64,000 nucleotides of DNA from Polaromonas sp. JS666. GTDB taxonomy: Bacteria; Pseudomonadota; Gammaproteobacteria; Burkholderiales; Burkholderiaceae_C. Positions within the stretch are counted from its first letter, which is position 1. Each line of letters starts with the position of its first letter. Shown here piece by piece: positions 48,734 through 57,509 of this stretch. The stretch lies in NCBI RefSeq assembly GCF_900103405.1, contig NZ_FNHX01000001.1, forward strand, positions 124,001-188,000. Direction: 5' to 3'. The notes beneath the pieces are model-generated. The model saw nothing but the letters and a program-made list of their open reading frames with translations, was not told where the DNA came from and did not search any database. The translations under genes were made by a program, and so were the position numbers.

Positions 48734-49303
48734 CTACCACCAGCCGTTTTGCCCGAGCACCATCTTCTTGTAGTAATCGATGTTCGCGCGCACGGCGAAG
48801 ATGGCCGCAACCCCATAACCCAGGGAGTTGCTGAATCGGCCCAGGCCAGCCAATTCCAGCAGCACGCCGAGGATCACCACAAGCACCAGGCACACCACAA
48901 ACAGGGTGATGGCTTTTTTCCACATGCCCTTGGCCAGGTAATAGAAAGGGCCGAGCAGGAAAGGCAACACGCCGAAGTTGATCTTCATGCGCTCGCCGAA
49001 GCTCAAGGCCTTGAACTGCGGCAGCTTCACGCCACCGGCTTTCTCGATGATCCGGAACCGGGTTTTCCAGGTGTCGGACACAGGCAAGTTGTCGATGTCC
49101 GAGGCAACAAGCGGCTCAGCCACATCGCCGACGGGTGCTTGCGGCGGCGCAAAGGGATTGGGTTGCGTGGGCTGGTTCAAGAAATTCCTCCCGGTGGTGG
49201 CTGGCCTGGACGGCGGCGCTGCCGGTTGTGTGACCGGTCTGGGCGTCGCTGTGTGCTTTATATCAGCATTGAACCTGGGCGTTCGTTTCCCGCCACGGCG
49301 CAT
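48734..49303 (-). CDS. DUF2628-like small membrane protein
   Basis: Up to 189 residues. The Pro-rich N-terminus (PPSRPATTGRNFLNQPTQPN) is disordered. The C-terminal part has KINFGVLPFLLGPFYYLAKG and ITLFVVCLVLVVILGVLLEL, membrane segments like those of DUF2628 proteins, ending NIDYYKKMVLGQNGWW. The start is uncertain: the first ATG at 49303 overlaps the GST gene end by 41 bp and the reading may begin later at a GTG. Role unknown. Confidence 0.65.
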   Translation of the reverse strand: MRRGGKRTPRFNADIKHTATPRPVTQPAAPPSRPATTGRNFLNQPTQPNPFAPPQAPVGDVAEPLVASDIDNLPVSDTWKTRFRIIEKAGGVKLPQFKALSFGERMKINFGVLPFLLGPFYYLAKGMWKKAITLFVVCLVLVVILGVLLELAGLGRFSNSLGYGVAAIFAVRANIDYYKKMVLGQNGWW

Positions 49304-49934
49304 GTTTGCCCATCACACCCGCATACAGCGTACCGGCCTCAAAGCCCGACAGCCAGGCCTGCAGTCTTGGCCAGGCTTGCGCGGCGAACCATACGGCATC
49401 GGTGTGGGCGAACTGGCGCACAAAGGGCAGCAGGGCCATGTCGGCCAGGCTGGCGCGCGCGCCGAACAGCCAGCCGTCACCCAGCATGCCGTCCAGCCTG
49501 GCCAGCCAAGCCGCGCCTTCCGTCCTGTGCAGCAGCGCAAACGCCTGCACATCACCGGCCGATTCGTCGGGATAACGGTTGGGGTATTTGTAGCGGTCCA
49601 GGTGGCGCTTGAACTCGCCGTCGTTGTGGCCGACCAGCGCGAGCATCTCGTCCATGGAGGCATGCGGCGGCGCAAGCCAGCCCTGCGGGTCATGGCGCCG
49701 CAGCGCCCACAGCATCACGTCCAGGCTCTGGTCTATCACCGTGCCGTCAGGCAGCACCAGCACGGGCACCGTGCCCTTGGGCGAGGCGGCCAGCAGTTCG
49801 GCCGGCTTGTCGCGCAGCACGACTTCGCGCAATTCGTAGGGTTCGCCGCTCGCGGCCAGCGCCAGGCGGGCGCGCATCGCATAGGGGCAGCGGCGAAAGG
49901 AATACAGGACGGGCAGGGCGCCGCTCATGGCCAC
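49263..49934 (-). CDS. Glutathione S-transferase
   Basis: 223 residues. The N-terminal thioredoxin fold has [20 protein letters not shown], with the Cys typical of omega/glutaredoxin-like classes (CPYAMRA), [20 protein letters not shown] for glutathione binding, and a helical domain with [19 protein letters not shown]. The catalytic residue would be Cys, so a thiol-transferase activity is likely. It lies 2 bp after the trhO stop on the same strand. Confidence 0.87.
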   Translation of the reverse strand: MAMSGALPVLYSFRRCPYAMRARLALAASGEPYELREVVLRDKPAELLAASPKGTVPVLVLPDGTVIDQSLDVMLWALRRHDPQGWLAPPHASMDEMLALVGHNDGEFKRHLDRYKYPNRYPDESAGDVQAFALLHRTEGAAWLARLDGMLGDGWLFGARASLADMALLPFVRQFAHTDAVWFAAQAWPRLQAWLSGFEAGTLYAGVMGKHAPWRETNAQVQC

Positions 49935-49936
49935 GG

Positions 49937-50884
49937 TCAGGCGCCGGGCTGGCGCACGCCTATGTGCGCGGCCTGGCGGTTTTCGGCCAGTTCGACCTGG
50001 CGCTGGCGTTCGCGATAGCCGGCTTTTTGTTCGTCGCTGGTTTTGCCGTGGCAGTGCGGGCAGCTCACGCCGAGTTCATACAGCGGCGAGCGCCGGTCTT
50101 CCTCGCTGAGCGGGTCGCGGCAGGAGCGGCACAGCGTGAAGCCGCCGGGCTTGAGCCCGTGGCCCACCGAGACGCGCTCGTCAAACACAAAACACTCGCC
50201 TTGCCAGCTGCTTTGCGCCTCGGGCACGGTCTCCAGGTATTTGAGGATGCCGCCTTCGAGGTGGTAGACCTCCTCAAAGCCCTTGGAGCGCAGCAGCGCG
50301 GTGGATTTTTCGCAGCGTATGCCGCCGGTGCAAAACATCGCCACCTTGGGCTTTTTGCCGTCGCGCTCGGCCAGCTTGCCGCCCTCGGCCATTTCGCGCT
50401 CCACCCAGCCGGGCAGCTCCGAAAAACTGCCGGTGTGCGGGTTGATCGCGCCCTCGAAGCTGCCAATGGAGACTTCATAGTCGTTGCGCGTGTCGACCAG
50501 CACCACGCCGGGCTCATGGATCAGCTGGTTCCAGTCCTGCGGCTTGACGTATTCGCCGGCCATCAGCGCCGGGTGGACCTCGGGCACGCCCATGGTGACG
50601 ATCTCGCGCTTGAGCCGCACTTTCATGCGGTAAAACGGCATCTGCTCGGCCCAGGCCTCCTTGTGCTCCAGCTTCGCCAGGCGCGGGTCGGCGCGCAGAT
50701 AGGCCAGCACCGCATGCACCCCCTCAGGCAATCCCGCAATCGTGCCGTTAATGCCTTCAGCGGCCAGCAGCAGCGTGCCCTTGACGCCATGCGCCTCGCA
50801 ATGCGCGAGCAGCGGCGCCTGCAGCGCGGCGAAATCGGGCAGCTCAACGAATTGGTACAGGGCGGCGGTCAGGAACTGGGACAT
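49937..50884 (-). CDS. trhO: tRNA uridine 34 hydroxylase, rhodanese-related (TrhO/YceA-like)
   Basis: 315 residues. An N-terminal acylphosphatase-like domain ([20 protein letters not shown]) is followed by a rhodanese domain with the catalytic Cys loop [12 protein letters not shown] and a C-terminal Cys-rich part ([18 protein letters not shown]). Family enzymes oxygen-dependently hydroxylate U34 of some tRNAs to ho5U, the first step of cmo5U. Cotranscribed with the GST. Expected length. Confidence 0.9.
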   Translation of the reverse strand: MSQFLTAALYQFVELPDFAALQAPLLAHCEAHGVKGTLLLAAEGINGTIAGLPEGVHAVLAYLRADPRLAKLEHKEAWAEQMPFYRMKVRLKREIVTMGVPEVHPALMAGEYVKPQDWNQLIHEPGVVLVDTRNDYEVSIGSFEGAINPHTGSFSELPGWVEREMAEGGKLAERDGKKPKVAMFCTGGIRCEKSTALLRSKGFEEVYHLEGGILKYLETVPEAQSSWQGECFVFDERVSVGHGLKPGGFTLCRSCRDPLSEEDRRSPLYELGVSCPHCHGKTSDEQKAGYRERQRQVELAENRQAAHIGVRQPGA

Positions 50885-51049
50885 GGAGAAAAAGCGGAGT
50901 CAATGGATGCCAACAGGCGTTTCGGGAGGCGTAAGCCAAGCCTGCAATGGTAACGGGCAGGACTTTTACGCCCTTGAAAGCCGGATTTTGTGACGAAAAG
51001 CACCAGATTCAAGCCGGCGTACCCCGTTTCAGGCACCTTTCTGATGGAC

Positions 51050-51072
51050 ATTTTGCTGCGATGCAGCAAAAT
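51050..51072. promoter_or_regulatory. Perfect palindrome upstream of PHB-depolymerase-like gene
   Basis: ATTTTGCTGC, centre GAT, GCAGCAAAAT: a perfect 10-bp inverted repeat 78 bp before the start codon at 51151. The core TGCTGC-N3-GCAG resembles PhaR/PhbF sites (TG-N-TGC-N3-GCAA) of betaproteobacterial polyhydroxybutyrate genes. Near it lie ACTTATTAAA-type AT-rich bases that could be a -10. Function is inferred. Confidence 0.6.
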
Positions 51073-51150
51073 AACCGTGTACTTATTAAACGGATGCCGA
51101 CAGGCCCCGTGCCGGACATCTCCCATGACCCCCCAAACCCAGACCCATCC

Positions 51151-52362
51151 ATGTCCAAAAGCCTGAGCAGCCTCTGGCTGAAAAGCATGCGCCGCGTCAG
51201 CAAGGTCCAGCAGGCGGAGGGATTGCGCCTGTTCAAAAGTTTGTTGCCCAAGGCCGCGCCGGCCAGCAGGCCGCGCAAGCCCCAGCTCAAACTGGTCAAG
51301 CCTGCCGCGGCCCAGCCCACCCGGAAAGCGCGCCGGCCTACGGCGGTGCAGGCGCGCGCGGCCGCCGGTCTGCCCGGTACCTGGCGCAAGGCCTGGTTCA
51401 CTTTGCCGGGGGACGGCCTCTACACCGATGCGCGGCGCATGATGTACTGGCTTTACCTGCCCGCCGCCGCGGCCGGGGCGCCTGATGCCGCCCCCGCGGC
51501 GCCGCGCCCGCTGGTGGTCATGCTGCACGGCTGCCGGCAAACAGCGGCCGACTTCGCGGCGGGCAGCCGCATGAACGCGCTGGCCGAGCGCAAGGGCTTT
51601 GCGGTGCTTTATCCGCAACAATCGGCCGCGGCCGATGCCCATCGTTGCTGGCACTGGTACAGGCGGGCCACGCAGCAGGGCGAGGGTGATGTCGAAGTCA
51701 TCGCCGCGATGATTGCCCAGGTGCAGAACAAGCACGGCCTGGACGCCTCGCGCACCTACGTCGCGGGCCTGTCGGCCGGCGCCGCGCTGGCCGCCATCGT
51801 GGCTTTGCGCCACCCGCAGCTGATCGCGGCCGTGGGCATGCATTCGGCGCCGGTCTTCGGCACCACCCATTCACCCTTCAGCGCCTACCGCGCCATGCAG
51901 CACGGCTCGGGCTCGTCCTACGGCGCGGCCGCGCGTTTTTTTACCAGCCAGCAGCCAGAGTTCCCGGGCATGCCGGCCCTGCTGATTCACGGCGACCACG
52001 ACAGCGTGGTGCGGCGGGTCAATGCCGACCAGCTGGCCGAGCAGTTTGAAATCATCAACGGCCCGGTCATCACCCAGGGCGCGTCGCGCGAGGGGCCTGT
52101 GGTGCGCCGCCACCCCGAGCGCCGCGGCGGCCGGCGGCCACGCCATGCCTACCAGACCTCCACCTGGTACGCGGGCCGCAAGCCGCAGCTCGTCAAGTGC
52201 GATGTCGACATGCTGGGCCACGCCTGGAGCGGCGGCGATGCGAGTCTCGAATTCAACGAACCGCATGGGCCCGATGCCTCGCTGCTGATGTGGACCTTCT
52301 TCAGCTACCACCGCCGCGCACCAGTGCAGCAACCTAAGGACGAGGCAGCAGGCTCGCCATAA
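51151..52362 (+). CDS. PHB depolymerase/feruloyl-esterase-like hydrolase
   Basis: 403 residues of the esterase PHB-depolymerase family. A basic, Ala/Lys-rich N-terminus without clear signal peptide leads to an alpha/beta hydrolase: oxyanion region VVMLHGCRQTAADFAAGSRM, lipase box YVAGLSAGAALAAI (nucleophile in GLSAG), the aspartate near LLIHGDHDSVV and the histidine near MLGHAWSGG. It probably splits polyhydroxybutyrate or a related polyester, likely intracellular. The start at 51151 (MSKSLSSLW) follows the family's beginning; a longer frame from 50947 runs across the palindrome. Confidence 0.85.
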   Translation: MSKSLSSLWLKSMRRVSKVQQAEGLRLFKSLLPKAAPASRPRKPQLKLVKPAAAQPTRKARRPTAVQARAAAGLPGTWRKAWFTLPGDGLYTDARRMMYWLYLPAAAAGAPDAAPAAPRPLVVMLHGCRQTAADFAAGSRMNALAERKGFAVLYPQQSAAADAHRCWHWYRRATQQGEGDVEVIAAMIAQVQNKHGLDASRTYVAGLSAGAALAAIVALRHPQLIAAVGMHSAPVFGTTHSPFSAYRAMQHGSGSSYGAAARFFTSQQPEFPGMPALLIHGDHDSVVRRVNADQLAEQFEIINGPVITQGASREGPVVRRHPERRGGRRPRHAYQTSTWYAGRKPQLVKCDVDMLGHAWSGGDASLEFNEPHGPDASLLMWTFFSYHRRAPVQQPKDEAAGSP

Positions 52363-53212
52363 AGCCGTCGACGGCCTCGGTGTAGGCACCGGGCAGGCCC
52401 AGCGTGCTGTTGACCTGCTCATGCGTGAGGTCCTGCGGCAGCACGCTCGCGCGCACGCCCTTGGCCATCACCTTGGCGGCAAAATCGCGCGACTGGGCGC
52501 ATGAGCCGTCGGCCCGCTGTGTCGAGCACACCAGCAGCATGGGCGTGGCGTCCGCTGCGAGCACCGTGCTGGGCGACACGCTGCGCCAGTAAGCCGGGTC
52601 GGCGCCGAACACCTTGTCGTAAAAGCGCATGTGGCGCGCCCGCATGATGCGTTCCAGGTCCAGCGCCGCGCTGTCGAGCGCGACCGTGCCCAGCCAGGGG
52701 CGGGCGCCGGCCTCGCGCGCCAGCGCCGGCGAGGCCGCCAGCAGCGCCACCAGGTGCGCGCCGGCCGAATGCCCCATCAGGATGAACTTCGCCGGGTCGC
52801 CGCCCCAGGAGGCCGCCAGGCCCTGCGCCTTGGCCAGCGCCGTGGCCACGTCGCGCGCCTGCAGCAGGGGATCGGCCTGCGGCATCAGGCGGTAGCCCAC
52901 CGAAACAAAGACGTAACCCTTCTGTTTGACCCAGTAGACCACCTTGTTGTCCACCACCTTGGGCATGGCCTTGTTGCCCACCATCCAGGCGCCGCCGTGC
53001 ACCATCACGATGACGGGCGCCTTCGCGGTGCTGCCCGTGGCTGAGGTCGGCAGGTAGACGTCCATGCGCTGGCGCTCGTCCTGGCCGTAGGGCAGGTCGG
53101 CGATGCGGCGCACGCCTTCGGGTAGCGCCGGCGCGGCCAGGCTCAAGGTGGCGGACAAAAGCAGCGTCGCGACAAGGCCGGCATGCCGAGCCTGGGTGGC
53201 AAGAAGCGTCAT
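52334..53212 (-). CDS. Secreted esterase/lipase-like alpha/beta hydrolase
   Basis: 292 residues with a signal peptide (ATLLLSATLSLAAP). Esterase-type hydrolase: HGG oxyanion motif in VIVMVHGGAWMVGNK, nucleophile ILMGHSAGAHLVALL, acid and His near the C-terminus (DLTHEQVNSTLG). Start at 53212 (MTLLATQ) is chosen for its GGAG site. The gene's tail overlaps the convergent PHB-depolymerase-like gene by 29 bp. Confidence 0.85.
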   Translation of the reverse strand: MTLLATQARHAGLVATLLLSATLSLAAPALPEGVRRIADLPYGQDERQRMDVYLPTSATGSTAKAPVIVMVHGGAWMVGNKAMPKVVDNKVVYWVKQKGYVFVSVGYRLMPQADPLLQARDVATALAKAQGLAASWGGDPAKFILMGHSAGAHLVALLAASPALAREAGARPWLGTVALDSAALDLERIMRARHMRFYDKVFGADPAYWRSVSPSTVLAADATPMLLVCSTQRADGSCAQSRDFAAKVMAKGVRASVLPQDLTHEQVNSTLGLPGAYTEAVDGFMASLLPRP

Positions 53213-53274
53213 CAAAAATCTCCAGTCAATCAGCGTCCGGTGGGACGGAAAGAACGCAAAACCACGCATGCGGC

Positions 53275-53580
53275 TCAGCCGGCCGCCTTGCGCGAGCCTT
53301 TTTTCGACACCAAAAAGGTCTCGATGTCGGCCAGCGAAATGCTGCCGCTATGGCGGGTGTCGATGGCATCAAAGTTTTTGTACACCTTGGGCATTTTGGC
53401 CTGCGCTTCTTCACGTGTCAGCTTGCCGTCCTTGTTGGTGTCGGCCGCGTCAAAGCGCTTTTGCAGTTCGGTGCGGGCTTTTTCCAGGCGGCCGGCGTTG
53501 GGCGACTGGGCGTGGGCCAAGGTGCCCAGTGCCAGCAGGGACATGATGGAAAGCGCACGGAGGTTGAAGGTGGGGGTCAT
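53275..53580 (-). CDS. Secreted EF-hand protein
   Basis: 101 residues: signal peptide (MSLLALGTLAHAQS) and two EF-hand-like loops, DTNKDGKLTREE (canonical Ca2+ ligands) and DTRHSGSISLAD (less regular). A small periplasmic calcium-binding protein, role unknown. It is part of a minus-strand run with the Ser/Thr-rich protein and the esterase, with short gaps of about 60 bp. Confidence 0.88.
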   Translation of the reverse strand: MTPTFNLRALSIMSLLALGTLAHAQSPNAGRLEKARTELQKRFDAADTNKDGKLTREEAQAKMPKVYKNFDAIDTRHSGSISLADIETFLVSKKGSRKAAG

Positions 53581-53648
53581 GAAAGTGCTCCAGATGATGA
53601 TTGGAAAGGTGTTGAAGAATCCGGTTCGGCAAAAAAAGCCGGGCCCGC

Positions 53649-54182
53649 TCAGCGCAAGGGGCAGCTCATGGCCGTACCCGTGGCGTCATAGCAGGTCGTG
53701 CTGCGCGTGACGCCGGTGGCCTGGTTATAGGAAGCCGTGCTTTGCACGCTGTTGCCGGTGGCGGCGCTGGTGGCCGTGGTGTTGCGGCTGGCGTTCACGC
53801 TGCCGTCGGCGGTTTTGCTGCTGCTGCCGCTGCTTTCCAGATTGCCTTTGGCGCCGGTGGCGGCAAAGCTGCCGCTGCGCTGGGCCGAGCCGTCCGCGCT
53901 GCGGCTGGCCTGGCCGGTACGCACGGCGGTGGCACCGTTGGGGCCTGTGGTGGAGGCGCTGCCCGCGGTGCTGGCATTGCCTTGCCCGTCGGTGCTGGTG
54001 CTGCGGTTGCGCACCCGTGTGCCGCCGTTCGGGCCGTGGCGGTTGACGGCCGTGGTGGCCGAGACGCCGCCGTCGGCATTGGCTCGCACCACGTGGCGGG
54101 CGGCCGCTTCGGCATGGGTAGCGGAAAAACCTGCGGCCAGCAGGGCACAGGTCAGGGCGGTGGCGGAAAGTGTGATTTTCAT
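53649..54182 (-). CDS. Secreted Ser/Thr/Ala/Gly-rich protein
   Basis: 177 residues: signal peptide (MKITLSATALTCALLAAGFS) and a low-complexity mature chain of degenerate repeats (VSATTAVNRHGPNGGTRVRN, SADGSAQRSGSFAATGAKGN) that ends with two cysteines (TTCYDATGTAMSCPL), possibly a disulfide. It is probably periplasmic or surface-located; no family recognised. Start at 54182 is the one giving the signal peptide. Lies divergent from the response regulator, whose putative sites sit between. Confidence 0.75.
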   Translation of the reverse strand: MKITLSATALTCALLAAGFSATHAEAAARHVVRANADGGVSATTAVNRHGPNGGTRVRNRSTSTDGQGNASTAGSASTTGPNGATAVRTGQASRSADGSAQRSGSFAATGAKGNLESSGSSSKTADGSVNASRNTTATSAATGNSVQSTASYNQATGVTRSTTCYDATGTAMSCPLR

Positions 54183-54302
54183 GGTGAACTCCTGGAAGCT
54201 TGGGGTTTGAGAGCTTTCGGCGCTGCGCAAACCTGTATTGCAGCGCCGTGACGCCACTGTGGCCGCCAGATGTGAACCAGGCATGGCGGCAAGCGGCCTC
54301 TT

Positions 54303-54349
54303 GATGACAAGGCATGAACAAACCCCGGCTTTGTCATCGTTTGTCATGA
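54303..54349. promoter_or_regulatory. Repeated TTTGTCAT elements, putative response-regulator site
   Basis: TTTGTCATCG (54330-54339) and TTTGTCATGA (54340-54349) are tandem at 10-bp spacing, and a partial third repeat TTTG follows. GATGACAA (54303-54310) is an inverted copy. Tandem half-sites at about one turn are typical for OmpR/PhoB-type regulators, and this lies 112 bp before the regulator gene. Confidence 0.55.
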
Positions 54350-54460
54350 TTTGCCGGACGGCCGGCTTCGCGCGGGCCGCTACCATGGGGGCATCTTTCT
54401 TGCGTCGGGATGATTTCGTATGCTTGTTTCCAAGGCGTTTTTGCGGACGGGTCCGTCACC

Positions 54461-55210
54461 ATGAGCGAGCCGCTGGCCCGGGTCCTGGTGGTCGACGACG
54501 AGGCCGACCTGCGCAGCCTGCTGCAGCGCTACCTGGGCGACCAGGGATATGCCGTGCGCACGCTGGAAGACGCCAAAACCCTGGATACCCTGCTGGCGCG
54601 CGAGCGCTTTGACGTGCTGGTGCTCGACGTGATGATGCCCGGCGAAGACGGCCTGGCCGTGTGCCGGCGCCTGCGCGCGCAGGGCGAAACCATTCCCATC
54701 GTCATGCTCACCGCCCGCGGCGACCCGGTGGACCGCATCGTCGGGTTGGAAATGGGCGCCGACGACTACCTTCCCAAGCCTTTCAATCCGCGCGAACTGC
54801 TGGCCCGCATCCAGGCGCTGGTGCGCCGCCAGCGCATGCTGGGCGCGCACAGCGGCCCGCTGCCCGGCCGGGGCACGGTGCGCTTCGGCGACTTCACCCT
54901 GGCGCTCGATGCGCGCCGGCTGGACAAAAACGGTGAGGACGTGCCGCTCACCACCGGCGAGTTCAGCCTGTTGCAGGCGCTGGCCCTGCACCCCAACCGT
55001 CCCCTGGGCCGCGACAGGCTGATCGAGCTGGCCTACGGCCGCGACCACGAAGCCACCGATCGCAGCATTGACGTGCAGGTCATGCGCCTGCGCAAGCTGA
55101 TCGAAGCCGATCCGTCACAGCCGGCGCATATCCAGACGGTGTGGGGCGTCGGTTATGTGTTTGTGCCCGAAGGCGGCGCGGCCAGGCACGGCAAGGCGGG
55201 CAAGCCATGA
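54461..55210 (+). CDS. OmpR-family response regulator
   Basis: 249 residues: receiver domain (VVDDEADLRS, phospho-aspartate in LVLDVMMPGEDGL, Lys in LPKPFNPREL) and a C-terminal winged-helix domain (LTTGEFSLLQALALHPNRPL, RSIDVQVMRLRKLIEADP). Start at 54461 (MSEPLARVLV) fits the family; the upstream frame is unsupported. The kinase gene follows 10 bp after the stop. Targets may include the flanking repeats, the divergent secreted-protein operon and the porin-like gene. Confidence 0.93.
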   Translation: MSEPLARVLVVDDEADLRSLLQRYLGDQGYAVRTLEDAKTLDTLLARERFDVLVLDVMMPGEDGLAVCRRLRAQGETIPIVMLTARGDPVDRIVGLEMGADDYLPKPFNPRELLARIQALVRRQRMLGAHSGPLPGRGTVRFGDFTLALDARRLDKNGEDVPLTTGEFSLLQALALHPNRPLGRDRLIELAYGRDHEATDRSIDVQVMRLRKLIEADPSQPAHIQTVWGVGYVFVPEGGAARHGKAGKP

Positions 55211-55220
55211 GGTTTTTTCC

Positions 55221-56537
55221 ATGACGCTGTTCCCGCGCAGCCTGTTCGGGCGCAACGTGCTGCTCATCGTGGTGCTCGTTGTGGTCGGCCAGCTGGCCAG
55301 CGCGCTGCTGGTGCGCCAGCTGATCGTCAAGCCGCGGCTGGCGCAGCTGTCAGTGGCGGTGGCGCGTAACGTCGGCGCCATCCGCGCCGGCCTGGCCGCC
55401 ATGCCGGCTGCCCAGCGCGAAGCCTTTGTGGCGCAGTTCAACCGCCGTGCCATGCAGGGCATTGCGGACGACGGCGAGGGCGGCGGCCGCGGCCAGCGCC
55501 CGCTCCTGAGCCGGCTTGAGCGGCGCTTCGTCCATGAAGCCTCACGCGGCATTGCGCTGGAAGGCGAGGGCTCCGAAATCATCTGGCGCCGCGAAGCCGG
55601 CGGCAGCCTGGCGGTGCGGCTGCGCCTGGACGGCGCCGACCATTGGGTCACCTTGCCCGGCGTGCTGCCGGCGCGCGAATTCACCGGCGCATGGATCGCG
55701 GCCTCGCTCACCAGCGCCTTGCTGGCCTTGCTGGGCGCACTGCTGATCCACCGCCACCTGAACCGGCCCCTGCGCCGCGTGGTGGCTTCGGCGCACACAC
55801 TGGCCGGCGGCGGCAGCCCCCAGCCGCTGCCCGAAGACGGCCCCACGGAAATCGCCGACCTGAGCCGCAGCTTCAACCAGATGGTGCGCGGCCTGGCCCG
55901 GGCCGATGACGAGCGCGCGTTGATGCTGGCGGGGGTGTCGCACGACCTGCGCACGCCGCTGACCAAGCTGCGCCTGGGCATAGAGATCTTGCGTGACAAG
56001 GCCGATGAAGAACTCATGGCCCGCATGACGCGCGGCGTGGAAGAAATGGACGCCATCATCGGCCAGTTCCTGGACTTTGCCCGCAGCACCGAAAGCGAAG
56101 CGCCGGTACCCGTGTCGCTGGATGCGCTGGCGGCCGAGGTGGCGGCCGCCTCGGCCGGCCAGGGCATGCCGGTGGCGCTGGAGGCCGGCAACCCGCCGCC
56201 CGTGCCCCTGCGCCCGCGCGCGATGCGCCGCGTGCTCACCAACCTCATCGAAAACGCCTGGCGCCACGGCCTGCCGCCGGTCGCGATCGCCACCGGCAGC
56301 CTGGGCGATTCGGTCTGGATAGAGGTCACGGACCACGGCACCGGCATTGCCGCCGCGCAGGCCGAGGCCTTGAAGCAGCCTTTTCGCCGTGCTGAAAGCA
56401 CGCGTGGCGGCCCTCCCGGCGCCGGGCTGGGCCTGGCCATCGTGGACCGCATCGTGCGCGTGCATGGCGGCAGGTTTGAACTGCTGCCGGCCGCAGGCGG
56501 CGGCCTGTGCGCCCGGATCAGCCTGCCGCGGGCCTGA
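55221..56537 (+). CDS. EnvZ-like sensor histidine kinase
   Basis: 438 residues: two membrane helices (NVLLIVVLVVVGQLASALLV; WIAASLTSALLALLGALLIH) flanking a periplasmic domain of about 120 residues with a Gly/Glu-rich stretch, a HAMP domain (RHLNRPLRRVVASAHTLAGG), the DHp His in LAGVSHDLRTPLTKLRLGIE, and an ATPase domain with N box VLTNLIENAWRH and G2 box GAGLGLAIVDRIVR. Matches EnvZ/OmpR-type organisation. Signal sensed is unknown. Confidence 0.92.
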   Translation: MTLFPRSLFGRNVLLIVVLVVVGQLASALLVRQLIVKPRLAQLSVAVARNVGAIRAGLAAMPAAQREAFVAQFNRRAMQGIADDGEGGGRGQRPLLSRLERRFVHEASRGIALEGEGSEIIWRREAGGSLAVRLRLDGADHWVTLPGVLPAREFTGAWIAASLTSALLALLGALLIHRHLNRPLRRVVASAHTLAGGGSPQPLPEDGPTEIADLSRSFNQMVRGLARADDERALMLAGVSHDLRTPLTKLRLGIEILRDKADEELMARMTRGVEEMDAIIGQFLDFARSTESEAPVPVSLDALAAEVAAASAGQGMPVALEAGNPPPVPLRPRAMRRVLTNLIENAWRHGLPPVAIATGSLGDSVWIEVTDHGTGIAAAQAEALKQPFRRAESTRGGPPGAGLGLAIVDRIVRVHGGRFELLPAAGGGLCARISLPRA

Positions 56538-56561
56538 CGCTCGCCCGCACAAGACCAAAAC

Positions 56562-56591
56562 AAAAAAGGCCGGCGCGCAGGCGCCGGCCTT
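56562..56591. terminator. Terminator between the kinase and the porin-like gene
   Basis: AAGGCCGGCGC, loop GCAG, GCGCCGGCCTT is a perfect 11-bp stem. The run of A before it gives a T6 tail on the minus strand, so it stops the outer-membrane gene; on the plus strand it also ends the kinase operon without a T tail. Confidence 0.85.
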
Positions 56592-56629
56592 GGGATCACC
56601 CTGCCTTCAGGGTAATTTCAAAAGTACGC

Positions 56630-57304
56630 TCAGAGGAAGTGGTAGCGCAGGCCGAAGTTGACCTGGTTCACCGCGCTGCTGCCCGTAGACGACGTGCCGA
56701 CGCGGTTGTAGCGCACCAGCTCCGCCGTGGCATCCACATTCGGCGAGATGGCATAGGCTACGCCGGCGCCCAGCGCCAACGAGGTGTTGGAGCCCGTCGT
56801 CGAGACGTTGGGAGTGCTGCCGGTGGCCGAAGCGGTATCCAGCGAGGTATGCCATTGCTCCACACCCGCGCGCCCGTAAACCGACCACTGCTTGTCCAGC
56901 GGCGCGATGCCCAGCACATGCAGGCCGAAGCCGTGCGCCTTCCAGGTGCCCGAGGCGCTGTCCGCCGCCGGCGAGGCGATGGCCGACTGCAGGTCCGTCG
57001 AGCCTATGCGGTCATAGCTGGCCTCAAAGGCCAGATTGGGGTTGAGGCGGTAGCCCAGCCGCAGGCCGCCCGAGGTGCCCGGCGTGCCGGTCGAGGTGCT
57101 GCTGCCCAGCCCCTGGCTGGCCAGGGCGCCGTCAACGCTGCCGCCCAGGCCGGGCGCGCGGCTGGCGGCGATATTGCCGCCGATGTAAACATCCTGTGAG
57201 TTTGCCGCCAGCGGCGCCGCCTGTGCCGGTTGCGCCAGCGCGGCGCCCAGGGACAGCGCGGCGGTGGACAGCCACAACAATTTGGATGAATAGGTGAACT
57301 TCAT
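56630..57304 (-). CDS. Outer-membrane beta-barrel protein (OmpW/OmpA-like)
   Basis: 224 residues: signal peptide (STAALSLGAALAQPAQAAP) and a repeating amphipathic beta pattern, with GGLRLGYRLNPNLAFEASYD, WSVYGRAGVEQWHTSLD and ALGAGVAYAISPNVDATAEL. It ends NQVNFGLRYHFL, close to the aromatic C-terminal signature for BAM insertion. Probably an 8-stranded barrel. Start at 57304 yields the signal; a longer frame has no support. Convergent with the two-component pair, and plausibly its target. Confidence 0.85.
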   Translation of the reverse strand: MKFTYSSKLLWLSTAALSLGAALAQPAQAAPLAANSQDVYIGGNIAASRAPGLGGSVDGALASQGLGSSTSTGTPGTSGGLRLGYRLNPNLAFEASYDRIGSTDLQSAIASPAADSASGTWKAHGFGLHVLGIAPLDKQWSVYGRAGVEQWHTSLDTASATGSTPNVSTTGSNTSLALGAGVAYAISPNVDATAELVRYNRVGTSSTGSSAVNQVNFGLRYHFL

Positions 57305-57509
57305 GTTTTCTCCGGAAAAAGCCGGCGCATGGCGCCGGCAGCTTCTGACCTGCCTGGGCGGGCAACAAGTGCCCTGGTTCAGCCCAGGCCGCGCAGGACC
57401 CTGCGCACCGCCATTGAGCGATGGCTGGGTATAGCGGCGGTCTAGCACCGGTAAACCCACGGTAAAAAAACTGTGACTTTACGCAAGGCGCCGCGCCGGC
57501 CGATGGGCC

